A stretch of DNA of 64,000 bases. Origin: Saprospiraceae bacterium (lineage in GTDB: Bacteria; Bacteroidota; Bacteroidia; Chitinophagales; Saprospiraceae). Shown here in pieces: positions 11,701 through 21,090 of the stretch. The DNA is taken from the NCBI GenBank assembly GCA_016714985.1, contig JADKBS010000009.1, positions 1 through 64,000 on the forward strand. Direction: 5' to 3'. Under the pieces are notes generated by a model that was given only the letters and a program-made list of their open reading frames with translations, was not told the origin of the DNA and did no database searches. Positions within the stretch are counted from its first letter, which is position 1. The number at the start of each line of letters is the position of its first letter. Both the position numbers and the translations under genes were made by a program.

Positions 11701-14700
11701 GCGGCAACGCCCATCACCAGACCGGGCTGACTGGAACCGCCAGTTTTGACGCCGCCGACAAGGTGGAAGGCAGTCATTCCTTCGTGTTCAACGGCTCGAC
11801 CTTCATCCGCTACGGCGTGGACGGTGGCTTTTTGGAGACCACCTACTCCGCCCGCACGTATTCTTTGGGTAAAACCCGCTAACCTCACTGGCATCAAAAT
11901 CCTTTTCGAACAGGGCGGCTCCACGGCGGGCATGGCTTGCCGCCTCAACGGCAGCAACCTCAGCGCCGCCTACCGGGTCATCGGCACACAGTACACGACG
12001 GGCACCCTGAGCTTCCCCAACGACGGAGCTTGGCACCACATCGCCGTCGTGTTCAACAACGGAACGCTGACCTGTTATTTGGATGGAGTCGCCAGCACAC
12101 CCGCCACTTCCGCCAATACGTCCATCACTGCCAATTCCAACAACGATGCCATTGGCGCTCGCAACGGCACGGACGCTTTCGGCTCTGGCTCGAACAATTT
12201 TTATTCGGGCAAAATGGACGATATGCGCCTGATTTACAGCGCCTTGGCCGCAGCGAAAATCACAGACCTCGCTCGCAACGACGGTGACCGCAACGACCTG
12301 ACGCAGGGCATTTATACCGTCACTGTGGTCACAGCCACGGGCTGTTCCGCTTCCCAAAACATCAACATCAACCCTTGTACTGAGATATGCGACGATGGCA
12401 TTGACAACGATGGTGACGGGTTGACCGACTGCGCTGACACCGACTGCCAGCCAGTGGCGAGCGCAGGTTCCGGCACTTCCATTTGCGCCGGAAGCAGCGC
12501 CACGCTCACCGCCGTAGCCATCGGTGGGGCAGCGCCTTATACTTTCAACTGGAGCAACGGTTTGGGCAGCGGCGCTTCCAAGACTGTCAGCCCGATCGCC
12601 ACCACCGCCTATACCATCACGGTGACGGCGGCGAGTGGCTGCACTTCCAGCACCAGCGTTACTGTAACCGTGACGCCCTGCGGCGAGAACTGCACCGACG
12701 GCATTGACAATGACGGCGACGGATTTACCGACTGTGCAGACCCCGATTGCGCCGTCAGCAGTGCGCCCGTTTTGGTAAACGACGCCTACACCACCTGCCC
12801 CGGTGTGGCCGTGCAAGGCATCGTGACGATGAACGACGGCAACCTGCAAAGCCCCGTCATCACCGTACAAACCCCGCCAACTAAGGGCACCGTGGTACTG
12901 AACAATTTCGGGGCATTCACCTACACGCCTTCAGGGAATAGCTGCGGCAGCGACCAGTTCACCTACCGGGTGTGCAACGCATCGGGCTGTTGCGCAACGG
13001 CGGTGACCACCATCGCCATCGGCGACAATACCCCGCCGACGCTGCTCAACGTGCCAGCCGACCTAACCATCTCCTGCGACGACGAGGTGCCCCTGCCACC
13101 GCTCGTGACCGGGCAGGACTACTGCCCCTTCATCACCATCAACTTTGACGAAACCACCGACCAGGCAGCCACCGGCACCTGCGGCAACTTCACCATCACC
13201 CGCACTTGGACAACCAGCGATGTGTGCGGGAACACGGCAAGCGATTCGCAGGTCATCAGCGTGGAGGATAACACCAAGCCCGAACTCTTCCGGCTCTACA
13301 CCCTTGCCAATGGCAAAAAAATGGCGGCGGGCGTTGCGGAGCGCACCTCGCACCTGTGGAAGTACGTGAAGTTCCCCGTGCCCTTCGCCGCCGCTCCGCT
13401 CGTGTTCGCACAAGTGGCGAGCAACGAGGACACCACGGCAGTTGCGGTGCAGGTACGCTACGTCACCAATGCCGGATTCCAGGTGCGCCTAGCGGAGGAA
13501 GAAATTGCCGACCGCCAGCACCTTGGCGAGCGGATCTCGTGGATGGCAATAGAGGCGGGCAGCCTTGGTGGCAGCACACAGCTCCAAGCCGGACTACTGA
13601 ACGCCGTCAACCATAACGTCCAGACGCTGAACTTCCCGGCTGTTTTTGCGGCAAAACCTGCGTTTTTCGCCTTCCCCCAAACCACCAACGAGGCAGACCC
13701 CGCCAGCATCCGCACATCCGCCGGGAACGAAACGGGCATCTCCCTGTGGCTGCAAGAAGAGCAATCAGGCGATGCCGAAACCAACCACCTCAATGAAAAA
13801 ACAGCCTGGCTCGCCCTTGATAGCAACGGCAACCTATACGACACCGACGGCTCTTTCATAGGAGAGAATGGCTCGGTGGTCGTCAACCATGAATGGGTGA
13901 CGGTGAACCTGAGCCACCTTTACACAAAGCCGGTGGTCATCCTTGGCAGCTTGCCGTCTGGCGAGGCAAATGCTGCCACCATCCGGGTCCGCAACGTAAC
14001 GGCGAACAGCTTCGAGGTGCGGGTGCAGGAGTGGGGCTACTTAGATGGCAACCGCATACCGGAGAAACTGGACTACTTCGTGGTGGAGGGCAGCATCCCC
14101 AATTCCAATGAGTTTTTCTGTGGAGAAAGCAAGGACCTGCTACACCCCGGCATCAACCTGTTCCTCCACGACAACTGCGACGGTCAAGTGCTGCTCGACT
14201 ACGAGGTGTCGGAGTTTTTCCTGCCCAACGGCAGGCTCACCATCCGCACTTGGATTTCGGGCGACGCTTGCAGCAATACCTTTGAATTGCAGCGCAGCGA
14301 TACATGCAGCATGGCTGCCGTACGGCTGAAGGCTGCCCTAAATGGCGCTTATATTGGTGTGTACAATGGTGAAAATTTGATGCGGGACGACCTGCGCACC
14401 AAGCAGTTTATCCCTATGAAAGAGCCTTACTCCAGCCTCAGTGGCTTTGTACACAAGGGTTTGGGAGGCGGCGAGGAGGCAAGCAATTCCATGTTCAGCC
14501 AAACCGGTGCAGGGGCAGTTGTGGACTGGGTCTTCGTCGAGTGCCGCGCTGCCAACGACGACTCGAAGGTGCTGTCCACGACTTCGGCTTTGTTGCGAAG
14601 GGATGGTACTGTCACCACTACGACTGGCGGCGAGGTCATTTACTTTTGGGACTTGCCAGCGGGAGATTATTATGTATCGGTGCGGCATCGGAACCATATT

Positions 14701-15111
14701 GGCTTGATGACAGATTTCCTCTGGGAACTGGACTCGGAAAACCCGCCGCTCATTAACCTCGTATCCCCGGACACTCCAGTGCGTGGCGGCAGGCCCTCTG
14801 GGCGGGTGTTGAGTGACAGGCGCACGATGTGGTCGGGCGACTTCAACGGCGATGCGAAAGTCATTTACCAAGGGCCTTACAATGACGTTTTCTTCTTGTT
14901 CTCCAAGGTGCTGTCCGAGCCTGATAACCCAGAGTTCTTGGCGAATTTCATCGCCCAAGGCTACTATCGCCCTGATTTTAACCTTGATGGGAAGTCCATT
15001 TACCAAGGCCCGGGCAACGACCGTTCAATGCTACTTATTAACAGTATCTTGGCACACGTGTCCAACCAGTCGCTTTTAGCCAACTTTATCGTATTGGAGC
15101 GGCTGCCGTAA
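5797..15111 (+). CDS. Giant secreted multidomain SprB-repeat adhesin with dockerin-like C-terminus, frameshifted
   Basis: About 3,100 residues after joining three frames (breaks near 8450 and 11860). Order: signal peptide (IILGFLLLAAFGPRVHAQ); DNRLRE-type domain (about 5960-6540); one SprB repeat; a Ca-binding TSP3-like acidic stretch DTDGDSVINDCDSDD; PA14-like domain (about 6890-7310); SprB and PKD-like units; a block of ten SprB repeats (8580-10870); cadherin/VCBS-like units (10890-11480); LamG-like concanavalin fold (11660-12270) and PKD-like units, interspersed with three MopE-like motifs such as NGIDDDGDGFVDC; three H-lectin-like repeats (13290-14100); a C-terminal dockerin-like pair GDFNGDAK and PDFNLDGKS. 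PA14, LamG and H-lectin folds bind carbohydrate in other proteins, so cell or polysaccharide adhesion is the likely role. Start at 5797 is preferred over 5710; 5833 is also possible. No T9SS type A domain is present. Confidence 0.8.
8580..10870 (+). repeat. Ten tandem SprB repeats inside the giant adhesin
   Basis: Ten consecutive units of about 75 residues, each with a central Cys after a 10-residue lead, an (N/S)GGTxPYTYxW core, AGTYTVTVTD and a second Cys before the link TQPT/A. The two cysteines per unit could pair. Units differ by many substitutions at DNA level, so this is not a recent expansion. Confidence 0.85.
13290..14105 (+). repeat. Three H-lectin-like repeats inside the giant adhesin
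   Basis: Three units of about 85-95 residues share the pattern W..V.FP..F...P.VFA......N......R......GF.VR..E......H..E...W.A...G. The cores are FPVPFAAAPLVFAQV, FPAVFAAKPAFFAFP and LSHLYTKPVVILGSL. The pattern resembles the H-type lectin fold (discoidin C-terminal family), known to bind GalNAc. The match is by eye only. Confidence 0.5.
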
Positions 15112-15525
15112 CAAAAAAAGGTTGGACGATGCCTAATGTTCCGCATTATAAGTACGTCCTTGAAATTAGTTTAGACTTCAGTTATTGGCAAATCCTTGAA
15201 CGTCAATGCTTTGTGCCTACTCGAAACTCGCAACTAATAACTCGCAACTACTTATACTTGAGTTTTGATGCCAGAAATTAAATACTGCAGCTCACGCCGC
15301 CAAATTGTGTGCATGGTTGATAAGGGTTGATGATCAACCCTTATCAACCATGCACGACCTGTCCCGATTTTCGGGAATACTTGACGACTGGAAGTATAAA
15401 TGGCTGTTACAATACCCGTTTTCAAGCGGTTATTGTACAGCCACTTTATTTGCTAACATGCAGAAGTTATTCGCTTTACCATTCGATATAAAGGCAACTT
15501 CTTACTGTAGGATTGCTCATTAATA
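15112..15525. other. Convergent intergenic region with word repeats and a palindrome
   Basis: The stop codons of the giant adhesin (plus) and the small basic protein gene (minus) face each other across 414 bp. The gap holds the word CTCGCAACTA and variants (15219-15250) and a near-perfect 23-bp palindrome (15309-15355), annotated separately. No coding sequence is supported. The palindrome may act as a bidirectional terminator but has no T-run. Confidence 0.6.
15309..15355. repeat. Palindrome, 23-bp arms with 1-nt centre (dispersed family, copy 1)
   Basis: The arms GTGCATGGTTGATAAGGG.. and their exact reverse complement flank a single G at 15332. The left arm and about 25 bp of its left flank (from about 15284: ATACTGC, GCCGCCAA, TGTGCATGG) recur at 26742-26790, so this is a copy of a dispersed element and not a chance hairpin. 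Confidence 0.9.
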
Positions 15526-16380
15526 TCATCCCCCGCGCCGCTTCCCTTGCACCGTCGTCTGCTTTGTTTTGGATTTGACATTGCCACGTTTGCCCCTTGT
15601 AGTAGTGGTAGTAGTGGACTTCTTAACAGTTCCATTTCGAGTCTTGACGACCGTGGTCCTGGTATGAACCGTTTGGGAACCAACCCGGCGTGGCGCATAA
15701 ACGGCATGTGCCCGGGTTACTCGGTGCGTCGCAACAACCCGGTAATGAGGGCGATGCACTACTACCAATGGATGCCAAACTTTGAAGGGCCTTGGCCGCC
15801 AAGGACTCCACCAAACCGGATAATGCCTCCAACGCCACGGCGATACCCAAATCCTGTAACCAGGCGCATAGACGAACCGAACGCTTGGCCATCCCCAAAC
15901 ATTGACGACGACCCTGGCCATGGTAATATTTGGCCCGTGCTTCCCATTCTCATTGGCCTCGCCTTCAAATGGCTCCACGATTGTTTGGTCGCCATAAACA
16001 TCTTCATCGCCGATGATTTGCAGCAGGGCCTCTTCGGCACCTGTTTTTTCAATTTCGATGACCGCCACATCCTGTGATTCCGTTTCATTAACGGCTACTT
16101 GAAGTACAAGTGCATGAACCTCCCCTTCCATATTGTCAATGACCTTTACATAATCAATTTCGCCGTCGTCGTTCAGGTCGAGGTTGTTCACGTTGTTGGA
16201 CTCCGTGTTGAGCAGTTTCTCGAAGTCTTCGGGGGAGACTGCTTTTTTGAAAAGCGCTAAAGCGCCTTCCAAACTGAAGTTTTCTCCGGGTAAACCTGTG
16301 CTTTCAGCTTCCTGTGCCAAGGTAAGATTGGTGGACAAGGCCACCATGAAAATACTGAGAATGATGGATTGAATTTTCAT
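15526..16380 (-). CDS. Secreted basic hypothetical protein with single EF-hand-like motif
   Basis: About 284 residues from the start MKIQSIILSIF, which gives a good signal peptide ending TLAQ; the frame is open 84 bp further upstream but that extension lacks signal features. The mature N-terminal half is acidic and contains NNLDLNDDGEIDYVKV, which looks like one EF-hand loop, followed by a beta-rich stretch about regulation-type wording such as VIDNMEGEVHALVLQVAV. From GWPSVRFVYAPGYR onward it becomes rich in Trp, His, Arg and Pro, and it ends in a Lys/Arg/Thr-rich tail (KKSTTTTTTRGKRG). I do not recognise a named family with a function. Export to periplasm or surface is inferred from the signal peptide. 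Confidence 0.75.
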   Translation of the reverse strand: MKIQSIILSIFMVALSTNLTLAQEAESTGLPGENFSLEGALALFKKAVSPEDFEKLLNTESNNVNNLDLNDDGEIDYVKVIDNMEGEVHALVLQVAVNETESQDVAVIEIEKTGAEEALLQIIGDEDVYGDQTIVEPFEGEANENGKHGPNITMARVVVNVWGWPSVRFVYAPGYRIWVSPWRWRHYPVWWSPWRPRPFKVWHPLVVVHRPHYRVVATHRVTRAHAVYAPRRVGSQTVHTRTTVVKTRNGTVKKSTTTTTTRGKRGNVKSKTKQTTVQGKRRGG

Positions 16381-16496
16381 TTGCGCTAAGATGAGTTTTG
16401 AATTTAGTTGAAAAACGAGGGGTATGACCAAGGATATTCCATAAGGTTTAATTCGCTCCAACACAAAATACCGAGCTCATCTGACAATGGAATACA

Positions 16497-18182
16497 TTAT
16501 TTTATCAAAACTGATTTTCTATTGCCATCCACTTCCACTGTCACGATGCTTATGCCCGTGTGCAAGCCCAAGGCCTGCTTGGAATAGGATGCCTGCCATT
16601 CATTCCCGCTAATTTTAAGTTCCTCGCTTTTGATTTCCCCACTGGCATCAGCAAAGCTGATTCGAGAGAGACTGCATAGGCTGTGGGCTTTTTATGGTAA
16701 TAAAAAACGAGTCGGAAGCGGGATTGGGGACAACGGCAACACCAATCGGTTGGTTTTCAACCACTTCGACGTTAGTGGCAACTTGGTTCTCCGTAATAGC
16801 CAAGCATTGCCCCGCATAAATATTGGTATAGGTGGTGTCCTGTCCGCCCAAGAACTTTACCCTTACTTCTTCCACTTTTACCGCATCGCCGAGTCCAAAA
16901 TGGGCGGTCAAGGTGTTTTGACCACAGTGGCCCGATTGGGCGCTGATTTCACGCAACTGCGTCACAACTTGACCACCAATAGTCGCCGTAACCCAAAGCT
17001 TCGCACCGATGGCGGAACGGTTGCTAGTTTCACCTACCAGCTTGATTTTCAACCAGTTGTTAGCATTTCCGCTGTTCTGGTAAAACAGGTTATTTGGAAG
17101 CGGGGAAGCGGCAGCGCTTTTACACGTAGCGATGGCGAGGTCAAGGAACCCGTCATTGTTCACATCGCCCCAAGCGAGGCCATAGCTGCATGGAGTGGAC
17201 AGGTCTTCGATGCTGTTGAGGTCACGGGTGAAGTTGCCAAGTCCGTCATTTTGATAGAGAAAATTTTTAATGCTCCCATTGCAAAAGCCATTGGAAACGG
17301 CAAGGTCGAGGTCGCCGTCATTGTCATAGTCTGCGAAATTGGAACTGTAAGAACAGCCGCCATCCGTCACCAAATCGCCCGTCGTCACTGCTGTAAAGAC
17401 ACCGTCCTCTTGTAGGAACAATTGGTTATTTTGCACTCCGAAATAAAGGGAGTTTGCAAGGAAAAGGTCTAGGTCGCCATCGTTGTCCACATCCGCCCAA
17501 CTGCTACTCATGGTGCTGTGGTTGGTCTGGCCGGGGGCACCCGTCTCAACCTTTACAAGTGACCCATTTTGATTTTCATACAAATCATCTTTTTGATTGG
17601 ACTCGTTGGAAACATAGAGGTCGAGGTCGCCGTCCAGGTCAAAGTCAACCCAGTTCACTGAGCGCGAGACGTTGGCATCGGTCACCACGGCCCCCATATC
17701 GGTTATCACGGTGAAATTTTGGCCACCATCGTTCCTGTAGAGCAGGTTCTTCTTGCTACCGCCAGAATTGGTCACATACAAGTCGAGATCGCCATCCGTA
17801 TCGTAATCACCCCAAGCTGCAGTTTCCGAGTAAGTACCCAATTGAGAAGGTGCCGCACCGCCGAGGTAGGTAAAACCGCCGTCGCCATTGCCTGCATAGA
17901 GGAAGTTTTTTGCGCCATACCAAGTGACGACAAAAGCATCAAGGTCGCCATCGTTGTCGAAGTCGGCGAAACTGGCCCCGTCAAAGGGCTTGCTGTCGCT
18001 GACGACGGGGTGCTGATGAACAAGTCATCCCAGCCGTCGTTGTTCACGTCCACGAAATTCACGCTGCGGCTATCTGACGGTGTGGTGACGTGTGGGCCTT
18101 CGGTGATTTTTTGAAAAAGGGGCTGGGCAAAAATTAAACCGCTCCAAAAAACTAGCACAAAACATGAAGTTATAGTTTTCAT
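16497..18182 (-). CDS. FG-GAP/VCBS repeat protein with ASPIC/UnbV domain and T9SS sorting domain, frameshifted
   Basis: The signal peptide MKTITSCFVLVFWSGLIFAQ leads into FG-GAP/VCBS repeats with Ca-binding loops (VDVNNDGWDDLF, DNDGDLDAFVV, DTDGDLDLYV, DLDGDLDLYVSN, DYDNDGDLDLAVSN). An ASPIC/UnbV-type domain follows (NWLKIKLVGETSNRSAIG ... GLGDAVKVEEVRVKFLGG). The frame breaks near 18010 and near 16665. Beyond the second break the other frame gives a short type A T9SS tail ending VDGNRKSVLIK, with the stop at 16497-16499. FG-GAP repeats form beta-propellers in secreted adhesins and enzymes. The ASPIC/UnbV pairing is common in Bacteroidota surface proteins of unknown substrate. Outer-membrane anchoring through T9SS is inferred. 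Confidence 0.82.
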
Positions 18183-18312
18183 TTTAACAGATTTAGAATT
18201 GTGACAATAAAGCAGGGTGTTAGAAGGGAAAAAACCAATTCTTTCGCTTCCTCACACATCTCCTTATTAGTTACATAGAATGAATGATTTCAGAAAATCG
18301 AGTACTTTGGGT

Positions 18313-18778
18313 TTAATCAGCCGATATTTGTTTAACACCAGAAATATGAGAAGAAATGGCCTTCCACAGGTCATTTTCCTTGACTAATATATTGCTGGAT
18401 TGATAAACCGAATAAGCATCGTTGTTGAAAATGTGCCCTGTACCAGCCACGACTGCCGTTCCATTTCCAAAGATTTCAAGCCTTTTTATTTCATAATAAA
18501 ATGAATCATGTTTGACTACATTGCTTTTAATCCAGTTTAATTCAAATTGCTTGTCAGTATAATTGCCGTCAGCATCAATCATCTGAAATTTTTCATGTAG
18601 AATACTGTCGAGCAACATTGTGTCATTCGTGCTGTAGGCTTTAGGCCAAAGCACTTGTTTTAAATGTTGAAGTGTGTGTTTTTCTTTTTGCACATCCATT
18701 TTCGCCACACTATCACTGCTTTTCTCCGAACAGGACGAAAGAATGGCTGCGAAAAAAGAGGTAAATGCTCTTTTTCAT
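18313..18778 (-). CDS. NTF2/SnoaL-like lipoprotein, frameshift in signal
   Basis: The body (131 residues from 18708) has the cone-fold pattern of NTF2-like/DUF4440 proteins: an N-terminal helix, LDSILHEKFQMIDADGN, a middle beta part EIFGNGTAVVAGTGHIF and a final strand LWKAISSHIS. The same reading upstream gives FAAILSSCSEKSS, a lipobox, and an ATG at 18776-18778 (MKKSIYLF) lies one base out of frame across a T6 run. A single homopolymer indel restores a typical lipoprotein signal. It lies 22 bp downstream of the amidohydrolase lipoprotein gene on the same strand, so the two may be co-transcribed. No catalytic residues can be assigned; ligand unknown. Confidence 0.7.
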
Positions 18779-18799
18779 GAAAATGTAATTAAGAATTAA

Positions 18800-19813
18800 T
18801 TATCCTTTAGGCTTCATCAACTGCTTGACCGTTCGAGGCTTCAAACCTACCCTACCCCTTAATATTTCAGCATAAACAAATGGCGTATAAAGCGGATAGT
18901 CCGTTCCAAAAACGATGTGCTGGGCACCAATTTTTGTTATATAGCCTTTTAATTCCGCAAATTCCGCATCGTTGAGTTTAGTCACGCCTTCGCTGTCCTT
19001 GTCAAGTGCAACTGCTGAAATATCGAGGTAAATTTTATGCTTCCCAGGTATTTTCCCTTGTTGCCTAAGGGCAATAAAACCATCCAAAAAATCCTTGGTC
19101 TTTTGGCTAAATCCCCCTGATGTGCCAAAATGGGGAATGGTCAGAACCATCGGCTTTGCATGGGCAAGTATGGAGTCCACCAAGATGTTCAAATCCCTCG
19201 CCCCGAATTTAGGATGCCAGTTATCGAAATGCATCAAAACAGGAATTCCCATTTCCGCCGCTGCCATAAATACAGACTTTACCCGCTCCACATGCGCAGG
19301 TACAGTAAGGTAAATTTGGGAAGCACTGTTGTGCATTTTCAGGCCGATATTATTATTAACAGCATAGCACCTTTTCAATTCTCCAATTGCATCGTGCCTT
19401 AATGGGTCAACCGAAATAAATGGGCGAACTTTGCGGGGGTATATGGCAGCCATTGACAAAACATAATCATTTTCCTTTGCCAATTTTTCGGGCCCATCCG
19501 AGCCTTGGTAGAACTCCTCGCTGGTATATACATGCGCCATTGCAATTAAATCAATCGTACTCGTACCTACGTTTTTTATAATCGAGTCAATATCAGCATA
19601 ATAATGGTCGGGCCTGGAAAATGGGATGCCCATTGCTTTCCAATCAGCAATTAACGTGGGGCTCATGATATGTACATGGCAATCATGAGCAGGTTTTAAC
19701 TTGCCCTGCTTGCTAAGAAACGAAGTAGCGCTACAGCTAAGCAATGTCGAGATGTAGCCAGCTAAAAGCAGAAACATCCATACTTTTCCAATGCCGTATT
19801 CCTCGTTTTTCAT
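18800..19813 (-). CDS. Amidohydrolase-family (Amidohydro_2) lipoprotein
   Basis: 337 residues. The lipobox LLSC near residue 27 marks a lipoprotein. The mature part is a TIM-barrel metal-dependent hydrolase of the amidohydrolase 2 type: HDCHVH (the HxH metal motif at the first strand), GLKMHNSAS, PVLMHFDNWHP (metal His), LTIPHFG and GTDYPLYTPFVY (late Asp). Length fits the family. Relatives include decarboxylases and lactonases; the substrate cannot be read from sequence. The gene is followed on the same strand by the NTF2-like lipoprotein gene. The sensor kinase gene starts 206 bp away in the opposite direction, so the gap holds divergent promoters. Confidence 0.82.
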   Translation of the reverse strand: MKNEEYGIGKVWMFLLLAGYISTLLSCSATSFLSKQGKLKPAHDCHVHIMSPTLIADWKAMGIPFSRPDHYYADIDSIIKNVGTSTIDLIAMAHVYTSEEFYQGSDGPEKLAKENDYVLSMAAIYPRKVRPFISVDPLRHDAIGELKRCYAVNNNIGLKMHNSASQIYLTVPAHVERVKSVFMAAAEMGIPVLMHFDNWHPKFGARDLNILVDSILAHAKPMVLTIPHFGTSGGFSQKTKDFLDGFIALRQQGKIPGKHKIYLDISAVALDKDSEGVTKLNDAEFAELKGYITKIGAQHIVFGTDYPLYTPFVYAEILRGRVGLKPRTVKQLMKPKG

Positions 19814-20019
19814 ACCCTCGCTTTTTTTTGCATGACAAACTTAATGATAAATACTTCATCCAAAGATTCGATTACCCAAAATAAACCTGCTACTACCGCC
19901 AAACAACGGTTTCTATGGAAAAAAGCCAAATCGTCGAAGGAAACGGTCGTTGGTGCGCTATTCGGTGCAATTGAGCGCACATAGCAGCGAAACCATGATT
20001 TCTTTCCGAAATTTGTCCC

Positions 20020-21090
20020 ATGAACCACCGCCGAATCTTGCTTCACCTTGCTTTTTGGCTGGCTTATGGCCTTTACGACGGCTATTTGAACGCCCCTATT
20101 TCAGGTAGCTCCTACGAGCATTTGAGTTTTGGGGAAAAAATGATGCTTGCCTATTTGGCGGAAATGGTGGTGTTGCTCTACAAGGTCCCCATCACCTATT
20201 TTGTCTTGTATTTCCTTGTTCCTCAATATTTTAGGAAAAGGAACCTCCCATTGTTGGTCGTGTCAATTATTGGGGTGGCTATCGTTGGCACCTTGCTCGC
20301 AAAATTGGTTTGGTTCAACGTGATTTACCCATACATCTACGAAGTGCCCAGCCCTGAGCCGGTGACCAACCTCGCCCGCATGTTGCTCCGCTGGCTTTGG
20401 AACTCGCTCGACATCCTTCCCCTGCTAAGTGTGGCATCGGCCATCAAGTTCTTCCGACTCGGACTGGCCAGCGCCGAGCGGGAAAAACAATTGGTCGCCG
20501 AAAAACTCCAATCGGAACTGAACTTCCTGCGGGCGCAAACCAATCCGCATTTCTTGTTCAACACGCTGAACAACCTCTACCACCTCGCCCGCAAGCGCAG
20601 CGAGGATACACCTGATGCCATCCTCAAACTATCGGAATTGCTGCGCTTTATGATCTATGATTGCACAGCTACGCAGATTCCAATTTCAAAAGAAGTGAAG
20701 GTGATTCGGGATTACCTCGAACTGGAGCGGCTGCGCTATGGCGAACGGTTGACGGCCAATTTTCAAGTGGATATGGATGTTGAAAACCACAGTATTGCAC
20801 CACTTTTGCTGTTGCCATTCGTTGAAAACGCCTTCAAACATGGTGCATCGGAAACCCGTGGTGACACTTGGGTTTCGATTTTTTTGCAGGTAAAAAATGA
20901 CCGGCTTCAACTTAGGGTCGAAAACCCCAAAGCGCTATCGAACGGGGAAATCGTGGAAGGCATCGGCTTGAAAAACGTGAAACGACAATTGGAATTGCTT
21001 TACCCAAAGCATTCATTAACCCTTGACAACCAAGGAGATAAGTTTGTCGCAAACCTAAACCTACCCCTGGAACCATTGACCCATGACTAA
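20020..21090 (+). CDS. LytS/YehU-type sensor histidine kinase
   Basis: 356 residues. Four probable transmembrane helices in the first 150 residues (for example LLVVSIIGVAIVGTLLAKLVWF), then a short coiled coil and the His_kinase domain of the LytS/YehU class. Phospho-acceptor in QTNPHFLFNTLNNL (His177), N-box LPFVENAFKHG (Asn270) and G-box GIGLKNVKRQLELLYP. No extracellular sensor domain is visible, so the membrane part probably senses the signal. The stop overlaps the start of the LytTR regulator gene by 8 bp, so the two are co-translated and form a pair. Complete, with no frame break. Confidence 0.92.
   Translation: MNHRRILLHLAFWLAYGLYDGYLNAPISGSSYEHLSFGEKMMLAYLAEMVVLLYKVPITYFVLYFLVPQYFRKRNLPLLVVSIIGVAIVGTLLAKLVWFNVIYPYIYEVPSPEPVTNLARMLLRWLWNSLDILPLLSVASAIKFFRLGLASAEREKQLVAEKLQSELNFLRAQTNPHFLFNTLNNLYHLARKRSEDTPDAILKLSELLRFMIYDCTATQIPISKEVKVIRDYLELERLRYGERLTANFQVDMDVENHSIAPLLLLPFVENAFKHGASETRGDTWVSIFLQVKNDRLQLRVENPKALSNGEIVEGIGLKNVKRQLELLYPKHSLTLDNQGDKFVANLNLPLEPLTHD

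Noticed and set aside
15305..15523. A 72-codon plus-strand open frame starting inside the palindrome
   Set aside because: It translates palindrome and gap sequence, has no ribosome-binding site or family-like pattern, and faces into the minus-strand gene.
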